DNA from: an uncultured Desulfovibrio sp.
GTDB lineage: Bacteria; Desulfobacterota; Desulfovibrionia; Desulfovibrionales; Desulfovibrionaceae
DNA length: 64,000 nucleotides
Direction: 5' to 3'
Assembly: GCF_944324525.1 (NCBI RefSeq)
Contig: NZ_CALUWS010000008.1
Coordinates: 1-64,000 of the forward strand
This document shows positions 42,767 to 51,590 of this stretch, one piece after another. The position numbers and the translations under genes are program-made. A model generated the notes under the pieces. That model searched no databases. It was not told the origin of the DNA and saw only the letters and a list, made by a program, of their open reading frames with translations. Numbering within the stretch: position 1 is the stretch's first letter; every line of letters starts with the position of its first letter.

Positions 42767-44269
42767 TTATTGTTCCGCGGCAGCTTCCTTCTTCCTGCCC
42801 AGGATATTCTTGATGACAGGGGCAAGAAGCAGGAAAACGACGGCCACGATCAAGCCGGCGGCAATGGGATGGTCAAAGATCATGCTTTGCAGGCTGCCGT
42901 TGGTGATGATGAGGCTCTGGCGCAGGCTGATCTCGAACTGCATGCCGAGCACGAGCCCGATGACCAGAGGCGCAAGCGGTATCTTGAAATACCGGAAGAT
43001 GACGCCGACGAAGCCCATGATCACGGTCGTCCACAGGTCGACAAAGCTGTTGCGGACACTGTAGGAGCCCAGGAGGCAGAGCAGGGAGATGATGGGGAGG
43101 AGCAGCGATTCCGGGAGCTTGAGCATCCAGGCGAAGCCCTTGGCGACAAGATAGCCGATGGGGATCAGGAGCAGGTTGGCGATGCAGAGGGCGATGAAGA
43201 TGCTGTAGACGATGTCGGGGCTGTCGACCATGAGCCGGACGCCCGGCGTGACGCCATGCATGATCAGGGTGGCCAGCATGACGGCGGTGACGGCGTCCCC
43301 GGGAAGGCCGAGAGCAAGGGAGGGCACCAGCGCGCCGCCGGTGACGGCATTGTTGGCCGCCTCGGGGGCGATGATGCCGTCCGGCTCGCCCTTGCCCATA
43401 TTCTCCTTGCGCGGAGAGGTGCGCTTGGCCTCGCCGTAGCTGATGAAGGCGGCGGCCGAGGAACCGGTGCCCGGCAGGACGCCTATGAGCGAGCCGATGA
43501 TGGAAGACTTCAGCAGGAGGACGAAGCGTCCCTTCCATTCCGCGAGGCGCGGCAGGATGAGCCCGCTGCACTTGATGATGTTGCCGACGTTTTCACGGAC
43601 CACGATGTCGATGCGGATGAAGACCTCGCTCAGGGCGAAGATGCCTACCAGCACGGCGATGAGATCCATGCCGCCGCTCAGGGCGAAAAAGTTGAAGGTG
43701 AAGCGCTCGTCGCCCGTCATGGGGTCCTGCCCGACGATGGACAGCATCAGGCCGACCGTGCCGGCGAAGATGCCCTTGAACTGGCTTTTTTCCGAAACGG
43801 TGGAGATGCAGGTCAGGCCCAGCAGGATCAGCGCGCAGGTCTCCACCGGCCCGAACTTCATGGCCAGGGCGGCGAGCTGCGGCGCCGCGAAGAGCAGTAC
43901 CGCGCAGGAAAACAGTCCGCCGAAGACCGAGGCCATAGTCGCCCAGCCAAGGGCCTTTTCGGAATGGCCGGACTTGGCCATGGGGAAGCCGTCAAAGCAG
44001 GTGGCGGCGGATGCCGGCGTGCCGGGCGTATTGATGAGGACGGCGGAGATGCTTCCGCCATAGACGGAACCGGCATAGACGCCGAGCAGAAGGGCGATGG
44101 CCGACACCTTGTCCATGGAGAAGGTAAAGGGCAGGCAGAGGGTGATGCCCACAACGGACCCCAGACCGGGAAGCGCCCCGACGATGACGCCGATGACGAC
44201 GCCGATAAGAAGACAGCTCAGCGCTCCCACCGTCATGATGAGCGCCATGCCTGACATCAGGTATTCCAT
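42767..44269 (-). CDS. tctA: tripartite tricarboxylate transporter permease TctA
   Basis: Large inner-membrane subunit (500 residues, about 11-12 segments) of a TTT-family secondary transporter for carboxylates. The family motif GALPGLGSVVGITL appears near residue 33 and again as GVLPGTGSSAAAFISY in the second half, and YGGSISAVLINTPGTPASAAT is characteristic. The gene begins 2 bases after the tctB stop, with GGGAG upstream. It needs TctB and the periplasmic TctC encoded next to it. Confidence 0.95.
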   Translation of the reverse strand: MEYLMSGMALIMTVGALSCLLIGVVIGVIVGALPGLGSVVGITLCLPFTFSMDKVSAIALLLGVYAGSVYGGSISAVLINTPGTPASAATCFDGFPMAKSGHSEKALGWATMASVFGGLFSCAVLLFAAPQLAALAMKFGPVETCALILLGLTCISTVSEKSQFKGIFAGTVGLMLSIVGQDPMTGDERFTFNFFALSGGMDLIAVLVGIFALSEVFIRIDIVVRENVGNIIKCSGLILPRLAEWKGRFVLLLKSSIIGSLIGVLPGTGSSAAAFISYGEAKRTSPRKENMGKGEPDGIIAPEAANNAVTGGALVPSLALGLPGDAVTAVMLATLIMHGVTPGVRLMVDSPDIVYSIFIALCIANLLLIPIGYLVAKGFAWMLKLPESLLLPIISLLCLLGSYSVRNSFVDLWTTVIMGFVGVIFRYFKIPLAPLVIGLVLGMQFEISLRQSLIITNGSLQSMIFDHPIAAGLIVAVVFLLLAPVIKNILGRKKEAAAEQ

Positions 44270-44271
44270 GA

Positions 44272-44727
44272 TCAGACTCCCGACAGACTAAAGGATGGTA
44301 GGGCAATCATCAGCACATGTTCAAATGTCATATCGATAAAGACGGCATAGACGACGCTCGTGATCACAAGCAGCAGCGGACGTGAAAAACCGAGGATACA
44401 GGCCAGGCTGATAAAAAAGATCGTTCCCGTCGCGATGAACCCCAGGGAGGGGAGCAGGAGCGAGAACAGGCAGAGCGCCGCAAGGCCGGCCAGGACGCGG
44501 CCCCACATGAAGATCCTTTTTTCCGCGCAGCTCTTGCGGGCCTGAACGAGCATGCCCGCGGCGCAGAGTATCCAGACGGTCAGCAGGATGCGCGGAAAGA
44601 GCATGGGGCCGTCGCTGATGTCCTGCGCCATGCCCGCATAGCTTTCATCAAAGGTGTGCAGCATGAGGCCGCAGCCGAAAAGCAGGATGATGGCGGAAAA
44701 GATGTATTCCTGTGTCCTGTAGGTCAT
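44272..44727 (-). CDS. tctB: tripartite tricarboxylate transporter small membrane subunit TctB
   Basis: 151-residue protein with four predicted membrane segments (YIFSAIILLFGCGLML, ILLTVWILCAAGMLV, VLAGLAALCLFSLLLPSLGFIATG and FSRPLLLVITSVVYAVFI), the layout of TctB. The ATG at 44727 is one base from the stop of the upstream dehydrogenase gene, with GAGGCATGAG as ribosome site; the longer upstream frame overlaps that gene. Confidence 0.9.
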   Translation of the reverse strand: MTYRTQEYIFSAIILLFGCGLMLHTFDESYAGMAQDISDGPMLFPRILLTVWILCAAGMLVQARKSCAEKRIFMWGRVLAGLAALCLFSLLLPSLGFIATGTIFFISLACILGFSRPLLLVITSVVYAVFIDMTFEHVLMIALPSFSLSGV

Positions 44728-44728
44728 C

Positions 44729-45691
44729 TCATGCCTCCCCTTCACGATCCAGCAGGCCGAGTTCCCGCAGCACGGAACGTATGCGCAGCATGTCGTCATC
44801 CCGCTTGCGGCAGATGTCCTCCACCGTGCGCTGGCCGTAGTCGTAGAAACCCTGTCCGGCCTTGATGCCGGTATGTCCTTCTTCCACCAGCGTGCGAAGC
44901 TGCGCGGGCAGCCGCTCGCAGCCGAGGCGGCGCATATTGCCGAGGACGAGATCCAGACCGGCGAAGTCCAGACGCTTGACAATGCCCAGGGCCGCGATGC
45001 GGATGCCGAGGCTGGCCTTTACCGCAAGGTCGAGCTCGGCGGCATCCACGACACCTTCTTCCATGAGCTTGAACATTTCCTGATGGATGGCGAACTGCAG
45101 CCGGTTGACGACAAAGCCCGGCGTGAACTTCTTCAGGGGGACGGGGACGGCTCCCGCCGCGCGATAGTGCCGTTGCAGTCGCTCCAGGTCTCCCGCGCCG
45201 GCGGCGGGCGATCCGATGATCTCCACAAGCGGGATGATGTGCGGCGGCACGAAATGATGCGCGGCAAACAGCCGCGGATGCAGGCTCTCCGGCGCGAGGG
45301 CGAAGATATCCAGCGTGGAGGTATTGCTTGCCACAAGCGCGGAAGCTCCGGGCGTGCCTTCCGCCGCGCAGGACGGCAGGCCGGCGAAAAAGCGGCGCTT
45401 GATGTCGGGATTTTCGCTGATGGCCTCGATGACAAGTTCCGTATCCGACAGGCAGTCTTCAGCATGCTCGTGAAAGCTGATGCGTTCCATGATCTGCGCG
45501 GGGCTTTCCTTCAGTTCGCCCGCGGCATCAAGGGTCTCCAGCGCGTTGCGCATGAGCGGGGCGGCCGCCTGCAGCGCGCTGGGGCTGGTATCCACAAGAC
45601 AGACGGCTTCCGCGGCCTGTGCATGCAGCAGCGCCAGCGAATGTCCCATGACGCCCGCGCCGAACACCGTGACTTTCTTGAAGGGTGACAT
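44729..45691 (-). CDS. 3-hydroxyacyl-CoA dehydrogenase family protein
   Basis: 320-residue NAD-dependent dehydrogenase: Rossmann start VTVFGAGVMGHSLALLHA, ELVIEAISENPDIKRRFF, ASNTSTLDI, catalytic His region AAHHFVPPHIIPLVEII and the C-terminal helical domain (GFVVNRLQFAIHQEMFKLMEEGVV). The family also includes L-gulonate 3-dehydrogenase and carnitine dehydrogenase, which act on free acids, so the substrate may not be a CoA ester. CAGGGAGCC precedes the ATG. It lies inside the transporter genes (tctC before it, tctB after it). Confidence 0.88.
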   Translation of the reverse strand: MSPFKKVTVFGAGVMGHSLALLHAQAAEAVCLVDTSPSALQAAAPLMRNALETLDAAGELKESPAQIMERISFHEHAEDCLSDTELVIEAISENPDIKRRFFAGLPSCAAEGTPGASALVASNTSTLDIFALAPESLHPRLFAAHHFVPPHIIPLVEIIGSPAAGAGDLERLQRHYRAAGAVPVPLKKFTPGFVVNRLQFAIHQEMFKLMEEGVVDAAELDLAVKASLGIRIAALGIVKRLDFAGLDLVLGNMRRLGCERLPAQLRTLVEEGHTGIKAGQGFYDYGQRTVEDICRKRDDDMLRIRSVLRELGLLDREGEA

Positions 45692-45752
45692 AGTGGCTCC
45701 CTGTGGTTGAGGCGTTTTGGGGGGGCGGGAGCCGGAGCTCCCGCCCGGCGGA

Positions 45753-46703
45753 TCACTTCTTCAGGCCGAATTCCTTGGCGTACTTGCTGTAAAGCGCATA
45801 TTCCGATTCAAAAAACTTGGTGAACTCGGCGGAGTTGAGATAGCTCGCCTGCATGTCCGTGCGGGCGCAGAGCTGGCGAAATTCTTCGGAGGCGATGACC
45901 TTGGCCGCGGCTTCCTCAAGCCGGGAAAGCACGTCCGCGGGCAGGTTGGCCGGTCCCCAGAAGCCATGCCAGCCGGTGAAGGCGGGCACGTTGATGCCCA
46001 GTTCCTTCATGGTGGGCAGGTCGGGGTATTCCGGCAGCTTCTTGTCCCCGAAGACCGCAAGGCCGACGAGGCCGAACTGACGGATGATGACGGGCGGGTC
46101 GGCGTAAAACTGGACGGTGCCGGAATTGAGGGCCTGGATGGCGCTGCCGGAGTCCTTGGAAGGCATGTGGTTGACCTTGAGGCCGAGCGCGGCAAACAGG
46201 GCCTGCTGGCTGATATGCGGAGAGCTGCCGGGGCTGCTGCTGGTGAAGAAGTACTTGCCCGGATTCTGCTTCAGGTGTTCCACGGCTTCCTGGAAGGTCT
46301 TCCAGGGCGCCTTGGCATGGGTGACGAGGACGACGGGGTTGTTGGTGACAAGACAGATGGGGGTGAAGGCGTTCCACTTGTAGGGGAGCTTGCGCAGGTT
46401 GGGCTGCGAGCTCATGGTCGCCACAGGCAGATAACCCAGCGTGTAGCCGTCAGGATCGGCCTTGGCCAGTTCCGCCGCGCCGATGGTCCCGCCGGCCCCG
46501 GCCACGTTTTTGATGATGAATGTCGCTCCCAGTTCCTTGCCGAGCAGTTCGGCAAAGGCTCTTCCCATGATGTCCGTGGCGCCTCCCGCCCCAAATCCCA
46601 CGATGACGGTCACGGGGCGCTCCGGATAGGCCGCATGCGCCTGAGCCGTCAGGGAGCAAAGAAGGGCGCATACGCCGAAGATGCAACTGATCACTCTCAA
46701 CAT
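45753..46703 (-). CDS. tctC: periplasmic substrate-binding protein TctC
   Basis: Extracytoplasmic solute receptor of a TTT transporter, 316 residues, with signal peptide (MLRVISCIFGVCALLCSLTAQAHA) and the family opening YPERPVTVIVGFGAGGATDIMGR, NVAGAGGTIGAAELAKA-type loop, and the late ELGINVPAFTGWHGFWGPANLP. Ligands of this family are carboxylates bound through water; the specific one is not readable. The ATG at 46703 has AGGTGAG upstream; the GTG two codons earlier is less likely. Confidence 0.93.
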   Translation of the reverse strand: MLRVISCIFGVCALLCSLTAQAHAAYPERPVTVIVGFGAGGATDIMGRAFAELLGKELGATFIIKNVAGAGGTIGAAELAKADPDGYTLGYLPVATMSSQPNLRKLPYKWNAFTPICLVTNNPVVLVTHAKAPWKTFQEAVEHLKQNPGKYFFTSSSPGSSPHISQQALFAALGLKVNHMPSKDSGSAIQALNSGTVQFYADPPVIIRQFGLVGLAVFGDKKLPEYPDLPTMKELGINVPAFTGWHGFWGPANLPADVLSRLEEAAAKVIASEEFRQLCARTDMQASYLNSAEFTKFFESEYALYSKYAKEFGLKK

Positions 46704-46769
46704 GCTCACCTCACATGACTGGGTTGCGGGAGGCGGCGTCCGCCGGGGGACGCCGCTCCCTTGTTCGTC

Positions 46770-48443
46770 TTACTCCTGTTCCTGAGGATCGCAGGCGATA
46801 TCGGTGATGACCTCCACAAGGACCGGCCTGTCGGCGGCAAGCGCCTTTTCCAGGGCGGGGATGATGTCCGCGGGCTGCTCAACACGAATGCCCATGCAGC
46901 CCATTTCTTCGGCGATGCGCGTGAAGTTCGTGTTGCGGAACATGAAGAGATCTTCCGGCCTGCCTTCCTTGCCGGCATAGATCTGCCGCACCTTCCCGGC
47001 GCACTGACCAAAGCCGCCGTTGTTGTTGAGGACGGTGATGGTCTTGATGTTGTGGCGTGCGGCCGTTTCCATTTCGCAGAGATGATACCAGAAGCCGCCA
47101 TCGCCGGTAAAACAGAATACCGGCCTGTCGGGCAGGGCGCACTTGGCCCCGAGCGAGGCCGGGAAGCTCCAGCCCAGGGAGCCGCCGGTGGCCCTGATCA
47201 GGCGCTGGCCGGGCTTGAGGAAGCGGACGAAAGCGCCCGTCCAGATGGAGGAGAATCCCGTATCCGCCACCACGACGCTGTCCTGCGGCAGGAAGTCCGA
47301 CAGGTCCTGGCAGAGCCTGTCCGTCAGGATGGGCACGGCGTTGCTGGTCAGACGGGCCGCATGCCGCCGCAGCCAGTCCGTCAGGGCCGCCTCGGCCTCG
47401 GCCGTCCAGGCGGTGGGGGCCCGCCAGCCTTCAAGCGTCTGGACCAGTGCGGCCATGGACAGCTTGGCGTCGCCAAGCACGCTCGCGCAGTTGGGGATGT
47501 TGCGCCCCAGTTCCTCGGGGCTGATGTCGATCTGGGCGATGCGGACGCCGCGCGGCGGCAGCGTCCAGTCCAGGGTCAGCTGGTCATTGACGCTGCACCC
47601 GACGTAGACCACAAGGTCCGCCCGCTTGATCATGTCGTTGGCGCACTTGCGGTTGTAGTCCCCGACGGGGCCGAGGTAGAGGGGATGGCTGTCCGGCAGC
47701 AGGCCCTTGCCGTCCACGGAAGAGGCCACGGGCAGGCCGAGATCCGCCAGCGCGCGGGTCTCGTCATGCGCGCCGGAGATATTGGCCCCGTTGCCGACCA
47801 CCAGCAACGGACGCTGCGCCGCGCGGATGACGTCCGCCAGCTTGCGGACGGCGTCGGGATCCGGCAGGGGCCGCATGGCGGGCACGCGGGCATACTGCGG
47901 TTCCGCCGTGGCGTCGAAGTTCGTCTTGCACTTGTCCAGGAAGGCGCCGGCATGGTTGGTGACGTCAAGATGCACCGGGCCGGGGCGGCCGCTGGTCGCC
48001 TCGCGGAAGCACTGGCGCAGATACATGGGGACCAGCTCGGGAGCCGAGGCAAAGACGTTGTACTTGGTCACCGCGGCGAAAAGGGGGCCGTGATCCAGTT
48101 CCTGATAACTGTGCCTGTGCTGGAATTCCGGCGCTTTCCTGCCGGTGATGGCGATGACGGGCGAGCTGGCGAGGTAGGCGTCCTGCAGGCCGGCGGACAG
48201 GTTGGCGGCGCCCACGGACTGGCTCATGCAGACGCCGGGCTTCCTGCCCGCACGCGCGTAGCCGTCCGCCATGTAGGCCGCGCCCTTTTCCGAGTGGGCC
48301 ACGATGCGCCGCACGCCGATCCGCTCCAGCTCCACGAGCGTATGCCGCAGGATGGCTTCCATGAGGAAGACGTGCGTGATGCCGTACGCGTGCAGCGTTT
48401 CCGCCATGTATTCCGAACCCTTTTGCATTTTTTCGATGGACAT
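46770..48443 (-). CDS. thiamine-diphosphate-dependent enzyme, acetolactate-synthase-like
   Basis: 557-residue ThDP enzyme. The catalytic Glu is in AHSEKGAAYMADGYAR; the middle domain has LLVVGNGANISGA and IDISPEELGRN; the ThDP-binding motif GDGGFWYHLCEMETAARHN...NNNGGFG is intact. Sequence alone cannot tell acetolactate synthase from 2-oxoacid decarboxylases or other carboligases; lacking a small regulatory subunit and sitting in a catabolic cluster, a decarboxylase or lyase role is more likely than isoleucine/valine synthesis. It is 36 bases from the truncated aldehyde dehydrogenase. Confidence 0.85.
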   Translation of the reverse strand: MSIEKMQKGSEYMAETLHAYGITHVFLMEAILRHTLVELERIGVRRIVAHSEKGAAYMADGYARAGRKPGVCMSQSVGAANLSAGLQDAYLASSPVIAITGRKAPEFQHRHSYQELDHGPLFAAVTKYNVFASAPELVPMYLRQCFREATSGRPGPVHLDVTNHAGAFLDKCKTNFDATAEPQYARVPAMRPLPDPDAVRKLADVIRAAQRPLLVVGNGANISGAHDETRALADLGLPVASSVDGKGLLPDSHPLYLGPVGDYNRKCANDMIKRADLVVYVGCSVNDQLTLDWTLPPRGVRIAQIDISPEELGRNIPNCASVLGDAKLSMAALVQTLEGWRAPTAWTAEAEAALTDWLRRHAARLTSNAVPILTDRLCQDLSDFLPQDSVVVADTGFSSIWTGAFVRFLKPGQRLIRATGGSLGWSFPASLGAKCALPDRPVFCFTGDGGFWYHLCEMETAARHNIKTITVLNNNGGFGQCAGKVRQIYAGKEGRPEDLFMFRNTNFTRIAEEMGCMGIRVEQPADIIPALEKALAADRPVLVEVITDIACDPQEQE

Positions 48444-48479
48444 GACTGTATCCTCTTGTAGATGGTTGCGTGTGGCGGG

Positions 48480-48930
48480 TTATCTGGCCGTGGGGAGCAT
48501 GCCGTCCCAGGTGTCCACCTTGCCGCCGTCTTCCCTGAACCAGGTGGCCGTGACGTTCTTCAGTTCCGTGTAGAAGCGGACGCCGTCCATGCCCATGACA
48601 TGCAGCGAGCCGAAGAAGCTGCGCTTGTGTCCCGTAAAGCCGAAGGAGCACACAGGCACAGGGATGCCGACATTGACGCCGACCATGCCGCCGTGCGTCC
48701 TGCGGGCAAATTCCCGCGCATGGAAGCCGCTCCGCGTATAGATGACGGAACCGTTGGCGTAGGGGCTGGCATTCATGAGCGCGAGGCCTTCTTCAAAGTC
48801 ATGCACGCGCTTGATGGAGAGCACAGGGCCGAAGATCTCCTTGTCGCCTATGCTCATGCCCGGGGCGACGTTGTCGAAGATGCTCGGCGCTTTGAAAAGA
48901 CCTATATCGCCTTTGACAGGGCAAGACAGT
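48480..48930 (-). pseudogene. 3' remnant of a CoA-acylating methylmalonate-semialdehyde dehydrogenase
   Basis: Only the last 145 residues or so remain: IFDNVAPGMSIGDKEIFGPVLSI, ASPYANGSVIYTRSGFHAREF, GMVGVNVGIPVPVCSFGFTGHK and SFFGSLHVMGMDGVRFYTELKN are the family C-terminal landmarks. The part with the catalytic cysteine and NAD site, about 350 residues, is absent. At about 48903-48935 the similarity stops and the sequence becomes the coding strand of a regulator read the other way. No start codon belongs to this fragment. It is the first member of the tct cluster. Confidence 0.85.
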
Positions 48931-48965
48931 TCGATCAGATAGTAAAATGCAAATATTTTGATGAA

Positions 48966-51212
48966 ATGTATCCGCTTTTCATAGCGCCGGCCGCCATCTA
49001 TCTTGGCCTGTTCCCGGAGGCCGTGGGCACGACGATATCGTGCCTCAATACCGCGAGGCAGAAGGGGGATACATACGGCACCATCTGGTGGCATGCCGTT
49101 CTGGGCATCTGCTTCCTGCAGATCGGCATGCTGGATGCGGCGCTCGAGCATATCGTGCAGAGCATGAACTACGGCGTCATCGAACCCGCGCAAAAATTGT
49201 ACTTGTGGATATGGAGGGCCCTTGCGCTCTATCATGCCCAAAATGGCCGCATGCTGTATTCCTACAAGATCCTGTCGTCGTGCATCGAGGAGAGAAAGCG
49301 GCTGGGCCTGGGGCGATTCTCCTATACGGCTCCCTGGGTGCTGGAGCTGCTCTATCTGTACCATGTGGAGGGTTTGCCGGATCTGCCCGGGTTCCCGCTT
49401 GCTCAGGAACTCAACCTGGTGCTCGAGTCCGGGAACAGGCATCTGCACGGCATGGCCTACAGGATAAAAGGGCAAATGCTGCTGGCGGAAAACAAGCCCG
49501 CGGAAGCTGTCGGCAGCCTGCATGCGAGCAGGGATGCGTTTCAGCTGGCCGGGAACGAAAGGGAATATGCCAAGACCCTGCATGTCCTTGCGCAATGCTA
49601 TCAACAGCTGGGCCGGCAAGGCGAAGCTGCCGAGCTCCGGCATGAGTCGGACGAGATCCTTGCCGGCTATGCCGTCACCTGTGCGGAGATCTGGGGGGAC
49701 GAAGGCCGCAGCGACTGTGCATGGAAAGGCTGCGTCATCGCGGAAAACGTTCAGAAGAAAATGCGCATCTGTCTGGAAAAGCTGTACAATATACGGTACG
49801 CATCATCTTTTGAGTCCATGCGGCGGGACATCCTCTGTACGGTGCAGCGCTATCTTGGCGCGGAGTGCGGCCTGCTGGCGGAGTTCCCCGCTGGCGGCGC
49901 TCCCTGCTTTTTGCAGGGCGTGAACATCTCCAAAGCCGATTTTGAAAGCAGCCTGTCGCATTTTGCGCGGGAGGGCATCCATGCGGACGTCGCGTCCGGC
50001 AAGGCCCTGCTGCTTTCGGATGCCGGCAGGATCTCCCTTGTCCTCCCCCTGAAGACGGGCGAGCGCACCCTGTGCTGCATCCTTTCGAGCACGCTGCTGG
50101 CGGGGAGCTTCATCAGTCTTGAAGAAAAGCAGCGTGCGCGCCTCATCAGGGAACTGCGGGACTGCTACCGTCTGTATGAGCGCTTCGACAGGCTTTCCCT
50201 CAAGGAACAGACGGAAGAATCGAGCTGTCCGCCCGATCTTTCCGCGATCAGCTTTTCCGAAAGGCATTATGACAACAGCCGCGGCATGCACATCCCGCTT
50301 GAGCAGGCACGGCATGCGGCGCAGTCCGACGCCTCCATCCTCATACTCGGGGAAACGGGCGTGGGGAAAGAGGTCCTGGCCAACAGGATCCACGAGTACA
50401 GCGGCCGAAGGGGGCCCTTTGTGCCCGTACATCCGGCCTGTACCCCGGAATCTCTGTTTGAGAGCGAATTTTTCGGATACGAAAAAGGGGCGTTCACCGG
50501 AGCCACACGACAGAAGATCGGGCTTTTCGAACTGGCGAACAACGGGACGTTCTTCATCGACGAAGTGGGGGAGATCCCCTTGTCCTTTCAGGCAAAGCTC
50601 CTGCGGGTTCTGCAGACGCACAAGTTCATGCGCGTGGGCGGGACGCGGTTCATCACCTCGCATTTCCGTCTTGTCGCCGCGACCAACAGAGACTTGCGCA
50701 AGGAGGTGCAGAAGGGCAATTTCCGTGAAGACCTTTATTACAGGCTTTCCGTCATCCCCATCATCATCCCTCCCCTGCGCGACAGGCCGGAGGACATCCC
50801 CGATCTGCTGAACCTGTTCATCGACGAGTTTTCCGTCCGCTACGGCTGTTCCTTCCCGCCGGTCACCGCCGAGATGGTGGACATGTTCAAGCGCTACTCA
50901 TGGCCCGGAAACATCCGGGAAATGAAGAATGTGGTCGAACGGGCCGTCATCCTGAGCAAGGGGGGGCCGCTCAGATTCTACATCGGGAACGAGCAGGTGC
51001 AGAAGCCGTCCGAGGTGCCGCAAGAATCGCCGGAATCCTTCTTTGAGGAACTGCCGACGCTGCAGGAACTTTGTCGGAAATACATTGCCTACGTCGTCAA
51101 AAAAACGCAGGGCAGGATAACCGGGAAAAAGAGCGCGCAGGAGATCCTCGGCATCAGCAAGTCCAGCCTCTATGCCAAGATAAAGGAACTTGGCCTGAAA
51201 AACGGCTCATAG
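48966..51212 (+). CDS. sigma-54-dependent activator, probably 5'-truncated
   Basis: Enhancer-binding transcription activator. The TPR/MalT-like helical region (residues about 1-270, with repeated A-x-x-H-x-x-A helices) is followed by a GAF-like region (about 285-440), then a complete AAA+ domain: GETGVGKE (Walker A), FFGYEKGAFTGA (sigma-54 contact), FFIDEVGEI (Walker B), REDLYYRL. A Fis-type helix-turn-helix ends it (KKSAQEILGISKSSLYAKI). The ATG at 48966 is the first Met after the junction and has no ribosome site; coding character starts near 48936, so the native N-terminus seems lost. As the divergent neighbour it was probably the regulator of the tct cluster. Confidence 0.8.
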   Translation: MYPLFIAPAAIYLGLFPEAVGTTISCLNTARQKGDTYGTIWWHAVLGICFLQIGMLDAALEHIVQSMNYGVIEPAQKLYLWIWRALALYHAQNGRMLYSYKILSSCIEERKRLGLGRFSYTAPWVLELLYLYHVEGLPDLPGFPLAQELNLVLESGNRHLHGMAYRIKGQMLLAENKPAEAVGSLHASRDAFQLAGNEREYAKTLHVLAQCYQQLGRQGEAAELRHESDEILAGYAVTCAEIWGDEGRSDCAWKGCVIAENVQKKMRICLEKLYNIRYASSFESMRRDILCTVQRYLGAECGLLAEFPAGGAPCFLQGVNISKADFESSLSHFAREGIHADVASGKALLLSDAGRISLVLPLKTGERTLCCILSSTLLAGSFISLEEKQRARLIRELRDCYRLYERFDRLSLKEQTEESSCPPDLSAISFSERHYDNSRGMHIPLEQARHAAQSDASILILGETGVGKEVLANRIHEYSGRRGPFVPVHPACTPESLFESEFFGYEKGAFTGATRQKIGLFELANNGTFFIDEVGEIPLSFQAKLLRVLQTHKFMRVGGTRFITSHFRLVAATNRDLRKEVQKGNFREDLYYRLSVIPIIIPPLRDRPEDIPDLLNLFIDEFSVRYGCSFPPVTAEMVDMFKRYSWPGNIREMKNVVERAVILSKGGPLRFYIGNEQVQKPSEVPQESPESFFEELPTLQELCRKYIAYVVKKTQGRITGKKSAQEILGISKSSLYAKIKELGLKNGS

Positions 51213-51393
51213 CCGGGGCGGAAGCCGCCCGCCGCGTCCTGCGCCGTGCTGGAAAGGGACTGAGCCACCTGCGCGGAAAGCGGAGGAGGGCGCGGGAGGC
51301 GCGGTCGAAAGGAGAGAGGGCAGGCTGATCTGCGCCTTTGCGGAAGGGGAGGGAGCAAGGCGGCGCACGCCCGGCACGGCAGTGCGGATGCAA

Positions 51394-51426
51394 GGAAAAA
51401 GGGGCCACGGCGTTGACCGTGGCCCC
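51394..51426 (-). terminator. intrinsic terminator of tRNA-Ala
   Basis: Minus-strand GGGGCCACGG / CCGTGGCCCC, a perfect 10-bp stem with loop TCAACG, followed by TTTTTCC. It starts 11 bases past the tRNA 3' end. Confidence 0.85.
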
Positions 51427-51436
51427 TTGTGCATTC

Positions 51437-51512
51437 TGGTGGAGAAGAGGAGACTTGAACTCCCGACCCCCGCCTTGCGAAGGCGATGCTCTCCCAGCTG
51501 AGCTACTTCCCC
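51437..51512 (-). tRNA. tRNA-Ala (anticodon CGC)
   Basis: 76 bases that fold as a full cloverleaf: acceptor GGGGAAG with CTTCTCC (one G-T pair), D arm GCTC-AGCTGGGA-GAGC, anticodon stem TCGCC / GGCGG with loop TTCGCAA (anticodon CGC, codon GCG), T arm GGGAG-TTCAAGT-CTCCT, and encoded CCA. The 5' end is at 51512. Confidence 0.95.
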
Positions 51513-51536
51513 TTTCGTGCGTTCACACAAGAACGT

Positions 51537-51565
51537 CATTTAGCCGAAATGCGGGAACATGTCAA
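51537..51565 (-). promoter_or_regulatory. sigma-70 promoter of tRNA-Ala
   Basis: Minus-strand TTGACA (51565-51560), 17 bases, TAAATG (51542-51537), ending 24 bases ahead of the tRNA 5' end. The -35 is perfect, the -10 modest. It lies in the 79-base gap after aprA. Confidence 0.55.
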
Positions 51566-51590
51566 TCTTTTTTCCCGCCATCTCCTGCGG

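Noticed and set aside
46770..48443. Anabolic acetolactate synthase (ilvB)
   Set aside because: No ilvN or ilvC nearby and the context is a transporter/dehydrogenase cluster; I kept only the ThDP-enzyme assignment.
48462..48935. N-terminal extension of the sigma-54 activator giving a 916-residue protein
   Set aside because: This stretch is the complementary strand of the aldehyde dehydrogenase C-terminus, whose motifs are clear on the minus strand; the extension has no similarity of its own.
48940..49643. Minus-strand frame extending the aldehyde dehydrogenase fragment to 387 residues
   Set aside because: The added residues are antisense to the TPR-like region of the activator and show no dehydrogenase motifs.
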